DNA of 64,000 bases from Clostridia bacterium (GTDB lineage Bacteria > Bacillota > Clostridia > Oscillospirales > CAG-272): assembly GCA_017456545.1 (NCBI GenBank), contig JAFTJE010000019.1:124001-188000 (forward strand), given 5' to 3'. The translations under genes and the position numbers were made by a program. Positions 8,769 to 18,079 of the stretch are shown one piece after another. Under the pieces are notes generated by a model. The model was not told where the DNA came from and ran no database searches. It saw only the letters and a list, made by a program, of their open reading frames with translations. How positions within the stretch are numbered: position 1 is the first letter of the stretch; the number at the start of each line of letters is the position of its first letter.

Positions 8769-8807
8769 AAAATAAAATATGGTTAAATTTGATATAAATG
8801 AGGCTTT

Positions 8808-9266
8808 ATGAATAAACAACGAAAAAAATTTGATGCTTTAAGACCCAAAAATGCTTTGACAGCTTTTATTCTCTTGATGATTTTAAGTATAGTGCTTGGG
8901 TATACTATTGTATTTTTGAATGATACCTACGGCTTTGATGGTAGTGAGCCATCGGTTATTGATTCATATGAAATGTGTGTTTGGGTAGAGTACAATAACG
9001 ATACTACAATTGCATATGATAATGGAACTACATTTTATTTGACGGGCAAAAATACAGAGGTTGGTAAAATAACATCGTATATGCCAGGTGGTGATGTACA
9101 TAGTAGTGGATATTATCTTATAATGGAGGTAAGAGGGTCATATTCGGAGTATGACGGATTCAAGCTTAACGGTTTGCAACCTTTGTCTGCCGGAGAACTG
9201 ATAAGTATTCACAGTGATTACAGACACCCTTTCATAGCAGAAATAAGCTATATTAAAAAAATATAA
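8808..9266 (+). CDS. Membrane-anchored protein of unknown function
   Basis: I do not recognise this 152-residue protein. It has a basic N-terminus and one membrane segment (about residues 17-37). The remaining soluble part of about 115 residues should lie outside the cell. That part is rich in tyrosine, glycine and acidic residues and has a beta-strand look. It has its own promoter and terminator and sits alone between two minus-strand operons. An ATGAGG sequence just upstream serves as the ribosome site. The intact frame and regulatory signals support a real gene. Confidence 0.7.
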   Translation: MNKQRKKFDALRPKNALTAFILLMILSIVLGYTIVFLNDTYGFDGSEPSVIDSYEMCVWVEYNNDTTIAYDNGTTFYLTGKNTEVGKITSYMPGGDVHSSGYYLIMEVRGSYSEYDGFKLNGLQPLSAGELISIHSDYRHPFIAEISYIKKI

Positions 9267-9296
9267 AAATCAGGGCTTGATGAAGTCCTGATTTTT
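9265..9296 (+). terminator. Terminator of the gene at 8808
   Basis: Arms 9265-9278 and 9283-9296 form a 14-bp stem with one G-T pair and a 4-base loop. The 3' arm ends in a run of T. Confidence 0.85.
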
Positions 9297-9353
9297 AACA
9301 GATTAAATATTAATTATAGCAATAAAAAGCAATATTATACTATTATATCATAT

Positions 9354-9384
9354 AAAAGAAAGCGACAATTTGTCGCTTTCTTTT
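9354..9384 (-). terminator. Terminator of ileS
   Basis: Arms 9354-9367 and 9371-9384 (core AAAGCGACA) form a 14-bp stem immediately past the ileS stop. On the minus strand the hairpin ends in a run of T. Confidence 0.85.
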
Positions 9385-9387
9385 TAG

Positions 9388-12300
9388 TTAGATAACTTCA
9401 ACGCCAAGTACTACCTTTTCGCCATTGATATCCCATTCTTTGCTATGCTTTACATTTGTATTATATACAAATTCATTGCAAAGAACTATTTTGGCAATCT
9501 TATCTTCATTAGCCTTAATATGAGAAATGATAACATCATTGTCAAGCACACTAACTTTAATATGATCAGTTACATTGAATCCGGAGTCCTTTCTCATAGT
9601 CTGGAGCTTACTGATAATTTCATTTACATATCCCTCTTCGATAAGCTCCGGAGTGAGATTTGTATCAAGTGCAACAGTTGTATTTCTATCAGAAATAGAG
9701 CAGTAATTTTCCTTCTGCTTAATTTCGATAAGCAGGTCATCCTCAGTGAGAACAATCTCATTTCCGTCGATATCAAACTTTAGTGCACCGTTTATATCAA
9801 GCTCTTTTTTTGCTTTGTTTCCTTCAAGCTCTGTGAGTAAGGTCCTGATTTTACCAAGGAATTTACCATACTTAGGGCCTACGGTCTTAAGCTGTGGCTT
9901 AAAGGAATAAGATGAGAAAGCAGACATATCTGAAACAAACTCTACATTTTTGATGTTGAGCTCATCTCTGATAATTTCAAGATAAGTTTCATCAAGCTCG
10001 GATACTGCCTTAACATACATTGTAGCAAGAGGCTGACGGTTCTTAAGAGATGCGTTATTACGAGCCGCACGACCCATAACTACTATATCAAGAACCTCCT
10101 TCATATCATTTTCGAGCTTTACATCTATTGCATTTTCATCGTAAACGGGGAAGTCGCAGAGATGTATGCTCTCAGGAGCAGTTTTATCAATGTTACAAAC
10201 AAGGTTTCTGTAAATATCCTCTGCCATAAAAGGAATCATAGGAGCACTTGCCTTAGCAGTTGTAACAAGAGCTGTGTAGAGTGTAAGATATGCACTAATC
10301 TTATCATCCGTCATATCTTGAGTCCAATATCTTTCACGACCACGGCGAACATACCAGTTAGACATATCATCCACAAAGGATTCAAGAGCCTTACACGCCT
10401 CGGGAATTTTGTAGTTTTCAAGACAGTTGTCAACAGCTTTTACAGTGGAGTTCATTCTTGAAAGGAGCCATTTATCCATTATTGTAAGCTTAGCATTTTC
10501 AAGCTTATAATCCATAGGATTAAACTTGTCTATATTAGCATACAGAACATAGAATGCATAGGTGTTCCAAAGCGTACCCATGAACTTACGCTGTCCCTCA
10601 ATAACAGCCTTACCGTGGAATCTGTTAGGAAGCCAAGGTGCAGAGTTAGTATAGAAGTACCAACGGATAGCATCTGCTCCGTATGTTTCAAGAGCCTCAA
10701 ACGGGTCTACTGCGTTACCCTTTGATTTAGACATCTTCTGTCCGTTTTCATCCTGTACATGACCGAGAACTATTACATTTTTGTAGGGGGCTTTATCGAA
10801 AATTAGAGTTGAGATTGCAAGAAGGGAATAGAACCATCCTCTTGTTTGGTCAACAGCCTCGGAGATGAAGTCAGCTGGAAACTGTGCATCAAAAAGCTCT
10901 TTATTTTCAAAGGGGTAGTGATGCTGTGCAAAGGGCATAGCACCGGAGTCAAACCAACAGTCAATTACCTCGGGAACTCTATGCATCTGACCACCACATT
11001 TTTCACACTTAATAGTTACAGCATCAACATAAGGACGGTGGAGCTCAATATTATCGGGACAATTATTGGACATGGATTTGAGCTCTTCAATAGAACCGAT
11101 AGAGTGCTTGTGACCACATTCGCACTCCCAAATATTCAAGGGAGTACCCCAGTATCTGTTACGGCTGATACCCCAGTCCTGAACATTTTCTATCCAAGCA
11201 CCAAATCTGCCCTTACCTATGGACTCGGGAATCCAGTTAATTGTATTGTTATTTTTAATCAGATTGTCTCTTACGGCACTCATTTTTATAAACCATGACT
11301 CACGGGCATAGTAAATAAGGGGAGTATCGCATCGCCAGCAGAAGGGATAATCATGTTCAAATTTAGGTGCATCAAAAAGCTTACCCTCTGCCTCAAGATC
11401 CTTCAGAATAAAGGGATCAGCCTTCTTTACAAACATTCCTCCGTAGGGGGTTGCATCTGTCATTTCGCCTTTACCGTTTACAAACTGAACAAAGGGAAGA
11501 TCATATATTCTGCCCACTTTGGAGTCGTCCTCACCGAATGCAGGAGCTATATGAACAATACCTGTACCGTCTGCCATTGTTACATATGTGTCACATGTAA
11601 TGAAATGAGCTTTTTTACCTTGCTTTTTAGCAGCCTCACCCGCACAAGCAAAGAGAGGCTCGTATTCAGCATATTCAAGCTGCTTGCCGGTGTATTTATC
11701 GGTAATCTCATATGCCTTTTCACCATCCTGCGCAAGGGGGGAGAGCACCTTATCAAGAAGTGCCTCTGCCATATAGTATACCTTACCGTCTGCAGCCTTA
11801 ACTCTGCAATATGTTTCATTAGGGTTTACACAAAGAGCAACATTGGAAGGAAGTGTCCACGGGGTTGTTGTCCATGCGAGGAAATATGCATCCTCATCAG
11901 CCTTTTTGAATCTTACAACAGCAGATCTCTCTTTAACAGTCTTGTATCCCTGTGCAACCTCATGAGATGAAAGAGGTGTACCGCAACGGGGGCAGTAGGG
12001 AACAATCTTAAAGCCTTTGTAAAGAAGACCCTTATTCCAAATTTGCTTAAGTGCCCACCATTCGGACTCGATAAAATCGTTATGATATGTTACATAAGGG
12101 TTATCCATGTCAGCCCAGAAGCCAACAGTAGAGGAGAAATCCTCCCACATTCCCTTATATTTCCATACGCTTTCCTTACACTTGCCGATAAAAGGGTCAA
12201 GACCGTACTGTTCGATCTGTTCCTTACCATCGAGGCCAAGGAGCTTTTCGACCTCCAATTCTACAGGAAGACCGTGTGTGTCCCATCCTGCTTTTCGGGG

Positions 12301-12543
12301 AACCATGTAGCCCTTCATTGTTCTGTAACGGGGAATCATATCCTTGATTACACGGGTAAGTACATGACCAATATGAGGTTTTCCATTAGCAGTAGGAGGA
12401 CCGTCATAGAATGTATAGGAAGGAGCATTTTCACGCATTTTTATGCTTTTTTCGAAAATTGCATTATCCTTCCAAAACTGTTCGGTAGCTTTTTCTCTTT
12501 CAACAAAATTCAGATTAGTAGAAACCTTATCGTACATTTTCAT
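9388..12543 (-). CDS. ileS: Isoleucyl-tRNA synthetase, long (type 2) form
   Basis: IleRS charges tRNA-Ile and edits valine. Seen: the HIGH motif in GKPHIGHVLTR near residue 55, a large CP1 editing insert, and KMSKS near residue 603 within QKMSKSKGNAVDP. The 1051-residue length and sequence character fit the eukaryote-like type 2 form, not the shorter type of about 920 residues common in Firmicutes. Type 2 enzymes are known to be poorly inhibited by mupirocin, so natural insensitivity is a reasonable inference. Expression is controlled by a T-box leader with an AUC specifier. The gene follows glyS on the same strand but has its own promoter. Confidence 0.97.
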   Translation of the reverse strand: MKMYDKVSTNLNFVEREKATEQFWKDNAIFEKSIKMRENAPSYTFYDGPPTANGKPHIGHVLTRVIKDMIPRYRTMKGYMVPRKAGWDTHGLPVELEVEKLLGLDGKEQIEQYGLDPFIGKCKESVWKYKGMWEDFSSTVGFWADMDNPYVTYHNDFIESEWWALKQIWNKGLLYKGFKIVPYCPRCGTPLSSHEVAQGYKTVKERSAVVRFKKADEDAYFLAWTTTPWTLPSNVALCVNPNETYCRVKAADGKVYYMAEALLDKVLSPLAQDGEKAYEITDKYTGKQLEYAEYEPLFACAGEAAKKQGKKAHFITCDTYVTMADGTGIVHIAPAFGEDDSKVGRIYDLPFVQFVNGKGEMTDATPYGGMFVKKADPFILKDLEAEGKLFDAPKFEHDYPFCWRCDTPLIYYARESWFIKMSAVRDNLIKNNNTINWIPESIGKGRFGAWIENVQDWGISRNRYWGTPLNIWECECGHKHSIGSIEELKSMSNNCPDNIELHRPYVDAVTIKCEKCGGQMHRVPEVIDCWFDSGAMPFAQHHYPFENKELFDAQFPADFISEAVDQTRGWFYSLLAISTLIFDKAPYKNVIVLGHVQDENGQKMSKSKGNAVDPFEALETYGADAIRWYFYTNSAPWLPNRFHGKAVIEGQRKFMGTLWNTYAFYVLYANIDKFNPMDYKLENAKLTIMDKWLLSRMNSTVKAVDNCLENYKIPEACKALESFVDDMSNWYVRRGRERYWTQDMTDDKISAYLTLYTALVTTAKASAPMIPFMAEDIYRNLVCNIDKTAPESIHLCDFPVYDENAIDVKLENDMKEVLDIVVMGRAARNNASLKNRQPLATMYVKAVSELDETYLEIIRDELNIKNVEFVSDMSAFSSYSFKPQLKTVGPKYGKFLGKIRTLLTELEGNKAKKELDINGALKFDIDGNEIVLTEDDLLIEIKQKENYCSISDRNTTVALDTNLTPELIEEGYVNEIISKLQTMRKDSGFNVTDHIKVSVLDNDVIISHIKANEDKIAKIVLCNEFVYNTNVKHSKEWDINGEKVVLGVEVI

Positions 12544-12805
12544 TTTCCTTTCTTAATAAATAAAAATCTCGTCCCGTAAAGAACAGGACGAGATGTAAGT
12601 TCGTAACCACCTATTCAACATACATAGCAATATGTGTCTCGTGTAACGGGGAGAAACCGACTACGGCTACTGTTATTTCACCGCGTGACTCCGGAGTGAT
12701 ATTCATTTGACCTTAATATTATTGGGCTCTCACCATCCCCAACTCGCTGAAAACCTGGGATCAAATTACTGTCTCCGTCACAGTCTTTATTAATACAAAA
12801 ATAAC
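12544..12805 (-). promoter_or_regulatory. T-box leader of ileS (isoleucine specifier)
   Basis: On the minus strand the leader shows a GGGGATGGTGAGAGCCC stem I element. It then has the specifier region GAATATCACTCC, in which ATC (12698-12700) is an isoleucine codon. The T-box core AGGTGGTTACGA (12601-12612) follows. A terminator hairpin (12566-12594, arms near CTCGTCC/GGACGAG) with a T-rich tail comes last. Uncharged tRNA-Ile would pair with the specifier and T-box and form the antiterminator. The start of the leader is inferred from the promoter at 12813-12841. Confidence 0.93.
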
Positions 12806-12812
12806 TTATTAT

Positions 12813-12841
12813 ATTTTAACATTAAATACTTGATTTGTCAA
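12813..12841 (-). promoter_or_regulatory. Sigma-A promoter of the ileS T-box transcript
   Basis: A perfect TTGACA -35 box (12836-12841) and a TAAAAT -10 box (12813-12818) have 17 bases between them on the minus strand. The -35 box ends 2 bases from the glyS stop codon, and no terminator for glyS is visible. Confidence 0.88.
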
Positions 12842-12842
12842 C

Positions 12843-14234
12843 TTAAAATTCCAATTTAGCTTCAATATAGGATTTAAGCTCAGAGATGGGAAGTCTGATC
12901 TGCTCCATAGAATCTCTGTCACGAACTGTTACGCAACCGTCATTTTCGGAATCAAAGTCATAAGTAATGCAGAAGGGAGTACCGATTTCATCCTGACGGC
13001 GATATCTTTTACCGATAGATCCTGTTTCGTCAAAATCAACATTGAAATATTTAGCAAGCTCGTCGTGAATTTCGATAGCTTTACCGGAAAGCTTCTTGGA
13101 AAGGGGGAGAATAGCAGCCTTAACAGGTGCAAGAGCAGGGTGGAAGCGAAGAACTGTACGAACATCGTTCTCACCAACTGCCTCCTCGTCATATGCCTCT
13201 ACAAGGAATGCAAGTGTTACACGGTCAGCACCAAGTGATGGTTCAATAACATAAGGAACAAATTTTTCGTTTGTTTCAGGATCAAAATACTCAAGATTTT
13301 CACCGGAAAGGTTAGCGTGCTGATTAAGGTCATAGTCAGTACGGTCTGCGATGCCCCAGAGTTCACCCCAACCAAAGGGGAAGAGGTACTCAAAGTCTGT
13401 TGTAGCCTTAGAGTAGAAGCAGAGCTCCTCGGGACTGTGGTCTCTCAAACGGAGGTTTTCCTTCTTCATACCGAGGTTATAAAGGAAGTTCGCACAGTAG
13501 TCCTTCCAAAAAGCAAACCATTCAAGGTCGGTACCGGGCTTACAGAAGAATTCAAGCTCCATCTGTTCAAATTCACGGATACGGAAAATGAAGTTACCGG
13601 GGGTAATTTCATTTCTAAAGGATTTACCAATCTGACCTACACCGAAGGGAAGCTTTTTTCTTGTTGTTCTTGCAATATTCTTAAAGTTTACAAAAATACC
13701 CTGTGCCGTTTCAGGACGGAGATAAAGCTCTGATGCAGAATCCTCAGTAACACCCTGGAATGTCTTAAACATAAGGTTGAACTTACGGATGTCTGTAAAA
13801 TCGCCACTACCACAGGAGGGACAAACTATCTTTTTGTCCTTTATGAAATTAAACATTTCTTCATTTGACATACCTGCAGGATTGAAGGTGGGGTCGTTTG
13901 CAGCTGCCCAATCCTCAATAAGCTTATCAGCACGGTGTCTTGTCTTACACTGCTTGCAGTCCATAAGAGGGTCAGAGAAGCCTCCAACATGACCGGAAGC
14001 AACCCAAACCTGAGGATTCATAATAATAGCACTGTCAAGACCAACATTGTATTTGCATTCTCTTACAAATTTCTTCCACCAAGCATTTTTAACATTGTTT
14101 TTGAATTCAACTCCAAGAGGGCCGAAATCCCAGGAGTTAGCAAGTCCACCGTATATCTCTGAACCAGGATATACAAAGCCTCTGTTTTTGCATAAAGCAA
14201 CTACTTTTTCCATTGTTTTTTCTGTGTTTTTCAT
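12843..14234 (-). CDS. glyS: Glycyl-tRNA synthetase, single-chain dimeric form
   Basis: This 463-residue class II synthetase is the alpha2 type, not the alpha2-beta2 GlyQ/GlyS type. Seen: the N-terminal [24 protein letters not shown] segment region, the motif 2 area [19 protein letters not shown], the motif 3 area [14 protein letters not shown], and the C-terminal anticodon-binding domain that begins about residue 365. Cysteine pairs CKQC and CPSC near residues 88-142 look like a zinc-binding insert. An AAGGTGG site precedes the ATG. No T-box is visible in its short leader, unlike ileS. The region from 14235 to 14476 holds this promoter and the divergent HPr promoter. Confidence 0.96.
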   Translation of the reverse strand: MKNTEKTMEKVVALCKNRGFVYPGSEIYGGLANSWDFGPLGVEFKNNVKNAWWKKFVRECKYNVGLDSAIIMNPQVWVASGHVGGFSDPLMDCKQCKTRHRADKLIEDWAAANDPTFNPAGMSNEEMFNFIKDKKIVCPSCGSGDFTDIRKFNLMFKTFQGVTEDSASELYLRPETAQGIFVNFKNIARTTRKKLPFGVGQIGKSFRNEITPGNFIFRIREFEQMELEFFCKPGTDLEWFAFWKDYCANFLYNLGMKKENLRLRDHSPEELCFYSKATTDFEYLFPFGWGELWGIADRTDYDLNQHANLSGENLEYFDPETNEKFVPYVIEPSLGADRVTLAFLVEAYDEEAVGENDVRTVLRFHPALAPVKAAILPLSKKLSGKAIEIHDELAKYFNVDFDETGSIGKRYRRQDEIGTPFCITYDFDSENDGCVTVRDRDSMEQIRLPISELKSYIEAKLEF

Positions 14235-14276
14235 ATATAGACCACCTTAATAGTAATTTGAATCATAATTTAATAT

Positions 14277-14305
14277 ATTATAAAATAAAAAAAAGATAAT
14301 TGCAA
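14277..14305 (-). promoter_or_regulatory. Sigma-A promoter of glyS
   Basis: TTGCAA (14300-14305) and TATAAT (14277-14282) lie 17 bases apart on the minus strand, about 40 bases before the glyS start. Confidence 0.75.
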
Positions 14306-14404
14306 GCATAAATATAAATTTTGTAATAAATTGTACAACTTATCCAATAAATCAGATGTTACTTATACTATTTTTATATAAAAGAGAAAAAATAATGAAA
14401 ACTA

Positions 14405-14433
14405 TTGATTTTTGAAATTTTTTTTGTTATAAT
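14405..14433 (+). promoter_or_regulatory. Sigma-A promoter of the HPr gene
   Basis: TTGATT (14405-14410) and an extended -10 TGTTATAAT (TATAAT at 14428-14433) are separated by 17 bases. Confidence 0.85.
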
Positions 14434-14476
14434 ACAAGACAAGTATTTGGAAAGCCAATCATTAGAGGAGATTTAT

Positions 14477-14740
14477 ATGTTATCAAGAGATGTTACAATA
14501 GTTAATGATGTTGGATTGCATGCAAGACCTGCAACATTTTTTATTCAGAAGGCAAATTCATACAAGGCTACAATCTGGCTTGAAGAGGGTGGACGCAGAA
14601 TTAATGCTAAAAGCTTACTTGGCGTGCTTTCGATGGGTATTGTTAAGGGTACTAATATCACACTTATTTCCGACGGAGTTGATGAAGAAGAGGCTATTGA
14701 GGGTCTTACAGAGTTCATCACTACAGGTCTTAATGACTAA
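14477..14740 (+). CDS. HPr-family phosphocarrier protein
   Basis: HPr carries phosphate from enzyme I to sugar-specific PTS proteins; in Firmicutes its serine-phosphorylated form also drives catabolite repression. Seen: His15 in GLHARPA and Ser46 in NAKSLLGVLSMG, so both phosphorylation sites are kept. The 87-residue length is standard. I start the gene at 14477 because GAGGAG lies 7 bases upstream; the open frame reaches further back but into the promoter. Presence of His15 argues against the Crh type. It could act in PTS transport (ptsH) or mainly as a regulator; no other PTS gene is in the window. Confidence 0.92.
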   Translation: MLSRDVTIVNDVGLHARPATFFIQKANSYKATIWLEEGGRRINAKSLLGVLSMGIVKGTNITLISDGVDEEEAIEGLTEFITTGLND

Positions 14741-14753
14741 CTGAATACATATT

Positions 14754-14776
14754 GGCGATGGTTTTTGACTATCGCC
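14754..14776 (+). terminator. Weak terminator after the HPr gene
   Basis: Arms 14754-14761 and 14769-14776 (GGCGAT/ATCGCC) form a short stem with a T-rich loop and a TATTTATTTA tail. Readthrough into uvrC is likely, as no separate uvrC promoter is evident. Confidence 0.55.
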
Positions 14777-14813
14777 TATTTATTTACAGAAAGCCAGCAA
14801 AGGGGGTATTATT

Positions 14814-16652
14814 TTGGAATCGAGAATTGAATATTTAAGAAACAAGTCGAATAATTTACCCCGTACTCCGGGAATTTACATTATGAAGGACAGGAAGGGA
14901 ACTGTTATTTATGTTGGGAAATCCCGATCGCTAAAGGATAGAGTGTCACAGTATTTTCACTTATCGTCAGATGCTAATCTTAAAACTTTAAGGATGGTGT
15001 CTAATGTATATGATTTCGAGACAGTGCTATGCGATACGGAAATAGAAGCTCTTGCACTTGAAAATGTAAAAATAAAGCAATATTCACCTAAGTATAACAT
15101 ATTGCTAAAGGACTCTAAATCATATCCCTATATCAAAGTAACTATGAATGAGGATTATCCCAGGCTTCAGGTGACAAGAAAAAGACTTGCCGATGGAGCT
15201 AAATATTTTGGACCATATTCAGGCATGTCCGTAGTTTACAATATTATGGAGTCTCTTGAAAAATCCCTTATGCTGCCTGTATGTAAGAGAAGCTTTCCAA
15301 GGGATATAGGAAAGGAAAGACCGTGTATATACAAACAGCTTGGAAGGTGTGTCGCACCGTGCGATAACAGTATATCTCAGCAGGATTATTACAGTATTAT
15401 GCAATGTGCTGCTAAGATTCTCAGAGGTAATACCAAGGATGCAATTGCTTCCTTGACTGAGCAAATGTATAGTCACGCAGAGAATGAGAGATTTGAGGAT
15501 GCTGCAAGGTGTAGGGATGCTATAGAAGCTATGAGGCATCTTGGAGAAGGACAAAAGGTAGTTGGCTCTCCTGATGATGAATATGACATAATTGCAGCAT
15601 TTTCAAATGAGTTTAGTACATGTATATCAATTTTTTATATTAGATCCGGAATTATAGCTGATAGCGAAGCATTTATATTTGGTGCATCCGAGCTTACATT
15701 TGGAGATGATTATGAGTATATGTCATCGTTTATTTGTGAGCTTTACGAAAGACGGGAATATATACCTGCTGACATTTTTCTATCCTTCCAACTTGCGGAG
15801 GACGAGAGAGCATTGATTGAGGAATATCTGAGACTTGTAGCTAAAAGAGCAATAAATGTTAAGATACCTCAAAAGGGAGAACATAAAAGATTATGCGAAA
15901 TGGTAACTCTTAATGCTGAGGAGCAGGCAAGACAGTATAAAATAAAATCAGAACACGATACCGGTGTACTAACCAAGCTTGCTGAAATGCTTTGCTTAGA
16001 GGAATTACCCGAGAGAATAGAGGCATATGATATTTCTAATCTTGGCAAGGAGCATATAACAGCCGGAATGATAGTATGGGACGACGGTAAGCTGCAAAAG
16101 AAGGATTACCGTATTTTCAAAATAAAAAATCAAGATGGAATAGATGATTATTCAGCAATGCGTGAGGTAATAGAAAGACGATTATCCCATCTTGACGACG
16201 AAAACGGAAGCTACTCGAAACGCCCTGATCTGATTCTTTTAGACGGAGGTATGACTCATGTAGGTGCAGTTAAAGGAGTGCTTGATAAAATGAGTATTAA
16301 TATTCCCGTGTTTGGCATGGTAAAGGACGAGCACCATAAAACAAGAACAATCGTGACCGATACAGAGGAAATAAGTATTGCAAAGGAGCAATCTGTATTT
16401 GTTTTTGTGTACAAGCTACAGGAGGAGGTCCATAGATTTACCGTTTCAAAAATGGACAGTGCCAAGCGTAAAACCATGAAGCATTCTGCCTTTGAAAGCA
16501 TAAAGGGTATCGGCCCTGCTAAGGCTAAAGCCTTACTTGCTCATTTCAAAACCGTATCAGCTATCAGAAATGCAACAGAGGAAGAACTTGCATCAGTACG
16601 GTCAATCAGTCAGACTGATGCTAAAAATATAGTAGAATTTTTCAAAAAATAA
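14814..16652 (+). CDS. uvrC: Excinuclease ABC subunit C
   Basis: UvrC makes both incisions during nucleotide excision repair after UvrAB loads on damage. Seen in order: the GIY-YIG nuclease (PGIYIMKDRKGTVIYVGKS near residues 19-38), a UvrB-interacting UVR coiled segment near residues 210-235 (NERFEDAARCRDAI), the RNase H-like second nuclease (EAYDISNLG and LILLDGG), and C-terminal helix-hairpin-helix repeats (IKGIGPAKAKALL). The 612-residue length is typical. The start codon is TTG; AGGGGGT about 8 bases upstream supports it. rsmD follows after 12 bases. Confidence 0.96.
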   Translation: MESRIEYLRNKSNNLPRTPGIYIMKDRKGTVIYVGKSRSLKDRVSQYFHLSSDANLKTLRMVSNVYDFETVLCDTEIEALALENVKIKQYSPKYNILLKDSKSYPYIKVTMNEDYPRLQVTRKRLADGAKYFGPYSGMSVVYNIMESLEKSLMLPVCKRSFPRDIGKERPCIYKQLGRCVAPCDNSISQQDYYSIMQCAAKILRGNTKDAIASLTEQMYSHAENERFEDAARCRDAIEAMRHLGEGQKVVGSPDDEYDIIAAFSNEFSTCISIFYIRSGIIADSEAFIFGASELTFGDDYEYMSSFICELYERREYIPADIFLSFQLAEDERALIEEYLRLVAKRAINVKIPQKGEHKRLCEMVTLNAEEQARQYKIKSEHDTGVLTKLAEMLCLEELPERIEAYDISNLGKEHITAGMIVWDDGKLQKKDYRIFKIKNQDGIDDYSAMREVIERRLSHLDDENGSYSKRPDLILLDGGMTHVGAVKGVLDKMSINIPVFGMVKDEHHKTRTIVTDTEEISIAKEQSVFVFVYKLQEEVHRFTVSKMDSAKRKTMKHSAFESIKGIGPAKAKALLAHFKTVSAIRNATEEELASVRSISQTDAKNIVEFFKK

Positions 16653-16664
16653 TAGAGGTGCAAT

Positions 16665-17231
16665 ATGAAAATAATTACAGGAACAGCAAGAGGAATGAAT
16701 CTTGAAACACTGGAAGGAGAGGCTACAAGACCTACTACCCAGAGAGTTAAAGAGGCTGTCTTTTCCATGATACAGTTTGAAATAGATAACACTTGTGTGT
16801 TAGACCTTTTTGCGGGAAGCGGACAAATGGGATTGGAGGCTTTAAGCAGAGGAGCAAAGAAGGCTACATTTTGCGATGTATCGAGAGATGCCATAGATAT
16901 TGTAATAAGAAATGCAAAGAAAACTAAGTTGTTTGACAGATGCAGAATTTCTGCCTGTGATTATAATCAGATGATTAGGGGCTTGGCAGGAAAGGAAAAG
17001 TATGATATAATATTCATTGACCCTCCCTATAAGGAAAAAATTTTCTGTGACATTTTGCGTAAGCTTATTAAGGCAGATGTAATGTCAGACGGTTGCATCA
17101 TTGTTTGCGAAAGTGGATATGAGGATATATTTGACGGTGAGGAGGATTTGGCTGGCAGATTTGAAATTTCGAAAAAATCCAAATATTCTGTAAGCTATAT
17201 AACTTTACTGAGATATAAGGCGGAAAATTAA
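16665..17231 (+). CDS. rsmD: 16S rRNA (guanine-966-N2)-methyltransferase RsmD
   Basis: RsmD methylates G966 of 16S rRNA during 30S maturation. Seen: the N-terminal ITGTARG motif, the basic RPTTQRVKEAVFSM segment, the SAM loop LDLFAGSGQMGLEAL near residue 46, and the catalytic DPPY near residue 119. The 188-residue length fits. GAGGTG precedes the start. The coaD gene begins 2 bases after its stop; rsmD-coaD is a common pairing in Firmicutes. Confidence 0.94.
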   Translation: MKIITGTARGMNLETLEGEATRPTTQRVKEAVFSMIQFEIDNTCVLDLFAGSGQMGLEALSRGAKKATFCDVSRDAIDIVIRNAKKTKLFDRCRISACDYNQMIRGLAGKEKYDIIFIDPPYKEKIFCDILRKLIKADVMSDGCIIVCESGYEDIFDGEEDLAGRFEISKKSKYSVSYITLLRYKAEN

Positions 17232-17233
17232 TT

Positions 17234-17722
17234 ATGAAGGCTATTATGACAGGGAGCTTTGACCCGATTACCGTAGGTCATATGGAAATAATTAAAAAGG
17301 CTTGTCAGTTTTTTGACGAATTTTATGTTGTAGCACTGATTAACAGCGAAAAGGAATACACCTTTACTCTTGAAGAGAAAAAAGAAATTATGAAGCTGGC
17401 ACTTTCTGATATCCCAAATATTAAGGTAGATGCATATGATGGTCTTACCGTAAATTATATGCATGAGCACGGTATAGATAAGATTATAAGAGGTATACGC
17501 TCCACAAGTGATGAGGAATACGAAAAAAAACTGGCAAATATAATGAAATCCTATGATTCAAGCTTTGAAACTATTTTCATAAGAAGTCACGGAGAAATGA
17601 AGAATGTTAGCTCCAGCCTTGTTAAAGATAAGCTTTCGAGAGGAGAGGACATTAGTGCTTTAATTCCTCCAATGGCATATGATAAAATTATGGAGTTTTA
17701 TGAGTCAAAGAAAAACAAGTAA
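17234..17722 (+). CDS. coaD: Phosphopantetheine adenylyltransferase
   Basis: CoaD joins ATP and 4'-phosphopantetheine to form dephospho-CoA. Seen: the nucleotidyltransferase motif GSFDPITVGHMEII at residues 7-20 with the T/HxGH catalytic histidine, the substrate-binding RGIRSTSDEEYE near residue 88, and VSSSLVKDK near residue 126, which stands for the usual ISSSxVR/K motif. The 162-residue length is standard. It closes the HPr-uvrC-rsmD-coaD run, with a terminator just downstream. Confidence 0.96.
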   Translation: MKAIMTGSFDPITVGHMEIIKKACQFFDEFYVVALINSEKEYTFTLEEKKEIMKLALSDIPNIKVDAYDGLTVNYMHEHGIDKIIRGIRSTSDEEYEKKLANIMKSYDSSFETIFIRSHGEMKNVSSSLVKDKLSRGEDISALIPPMAYDKIMEFYESKKNK

Positions 17723-17751
17723 GGAATTATAACCGTTTTAATACATAAATT

Positions 17752-17780
17752 AGGTATCTATTATCGCATGATAGATACCT
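17752..17780 (+). terminator. Terminator of the uvrC-rsmD-coaD transcript
   Basis: Arms 17752-17761 and 17771-17780 (AGGTATCTAT/ATAGATACCT) are followed by TTTCTTTTTT. The loop can pair further. The 17781-17983 remainder is very AT-rich, and I see no gene in it. Confidence 0.9.
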
Positions 17781-17983
17781 TTTCTTTTTTGATATAAAAG
17801 CTGACTTAAAGGAGAGTGATTAAATAATTTTGGTGGTGGATGTTACCAATCGATTTGTTTATTGTTTCAACATATATTGACCTTTTTAACTATACCTGCT
17901 ATAATTTTTTGTATTTTTTAGTCAAAATTTATAAAAAAATTTACATTTTTTTGAAAAATAGCAAAAAAAATTTGAAAAAACTC

Positions 17984-18012
17984 TTGCATTTTATTTATTA
18001 ATAGTATATAAT
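17984..18012 (+). promoter_or_regulatory. Sigma-A promoter of the division and cell wall cluster
   Basis: TTGCAT (17984-17989) and TATAAT (18007-18012) are 17 bases apart. Transcription should start near 18019, just before the MraZ operator repeats. Confidence 0.88.
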
Positions 18013-18021
18013 AGTGACAGT

Positions 18022-18059
18022 AAAGTGGTTAAAAGTGGAGCAAAAACGGAGAAAAGTGG
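18022..18059 (+). promoter_or_regulatory. MraZ operator: four AAAGTGG-type boxes
   Basis: AAAGTGG occurs at 18022, 18032 and 18053, with a degenerate copy AAAACGG at 18043. Steps of 10, 11 and 10 bases place all four on one face of the helix. MraZ proteins are known to bind such short direct repeats upstream of their own gene, so this is very likely the autorepression site for the whole cluster. Confidence 0.85.
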
Positions 18060-18079
18060 AGTGAAAGGAGGAAAACCGA

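Noticed and set aside
11353..11970. Long open frame on the + strand across ileS
   Set aside because: It lies wholly inside a well-supported minus-strand gene, has no ribosome site, and its cysteine-rich translation looks like a reversed-frame shadow.
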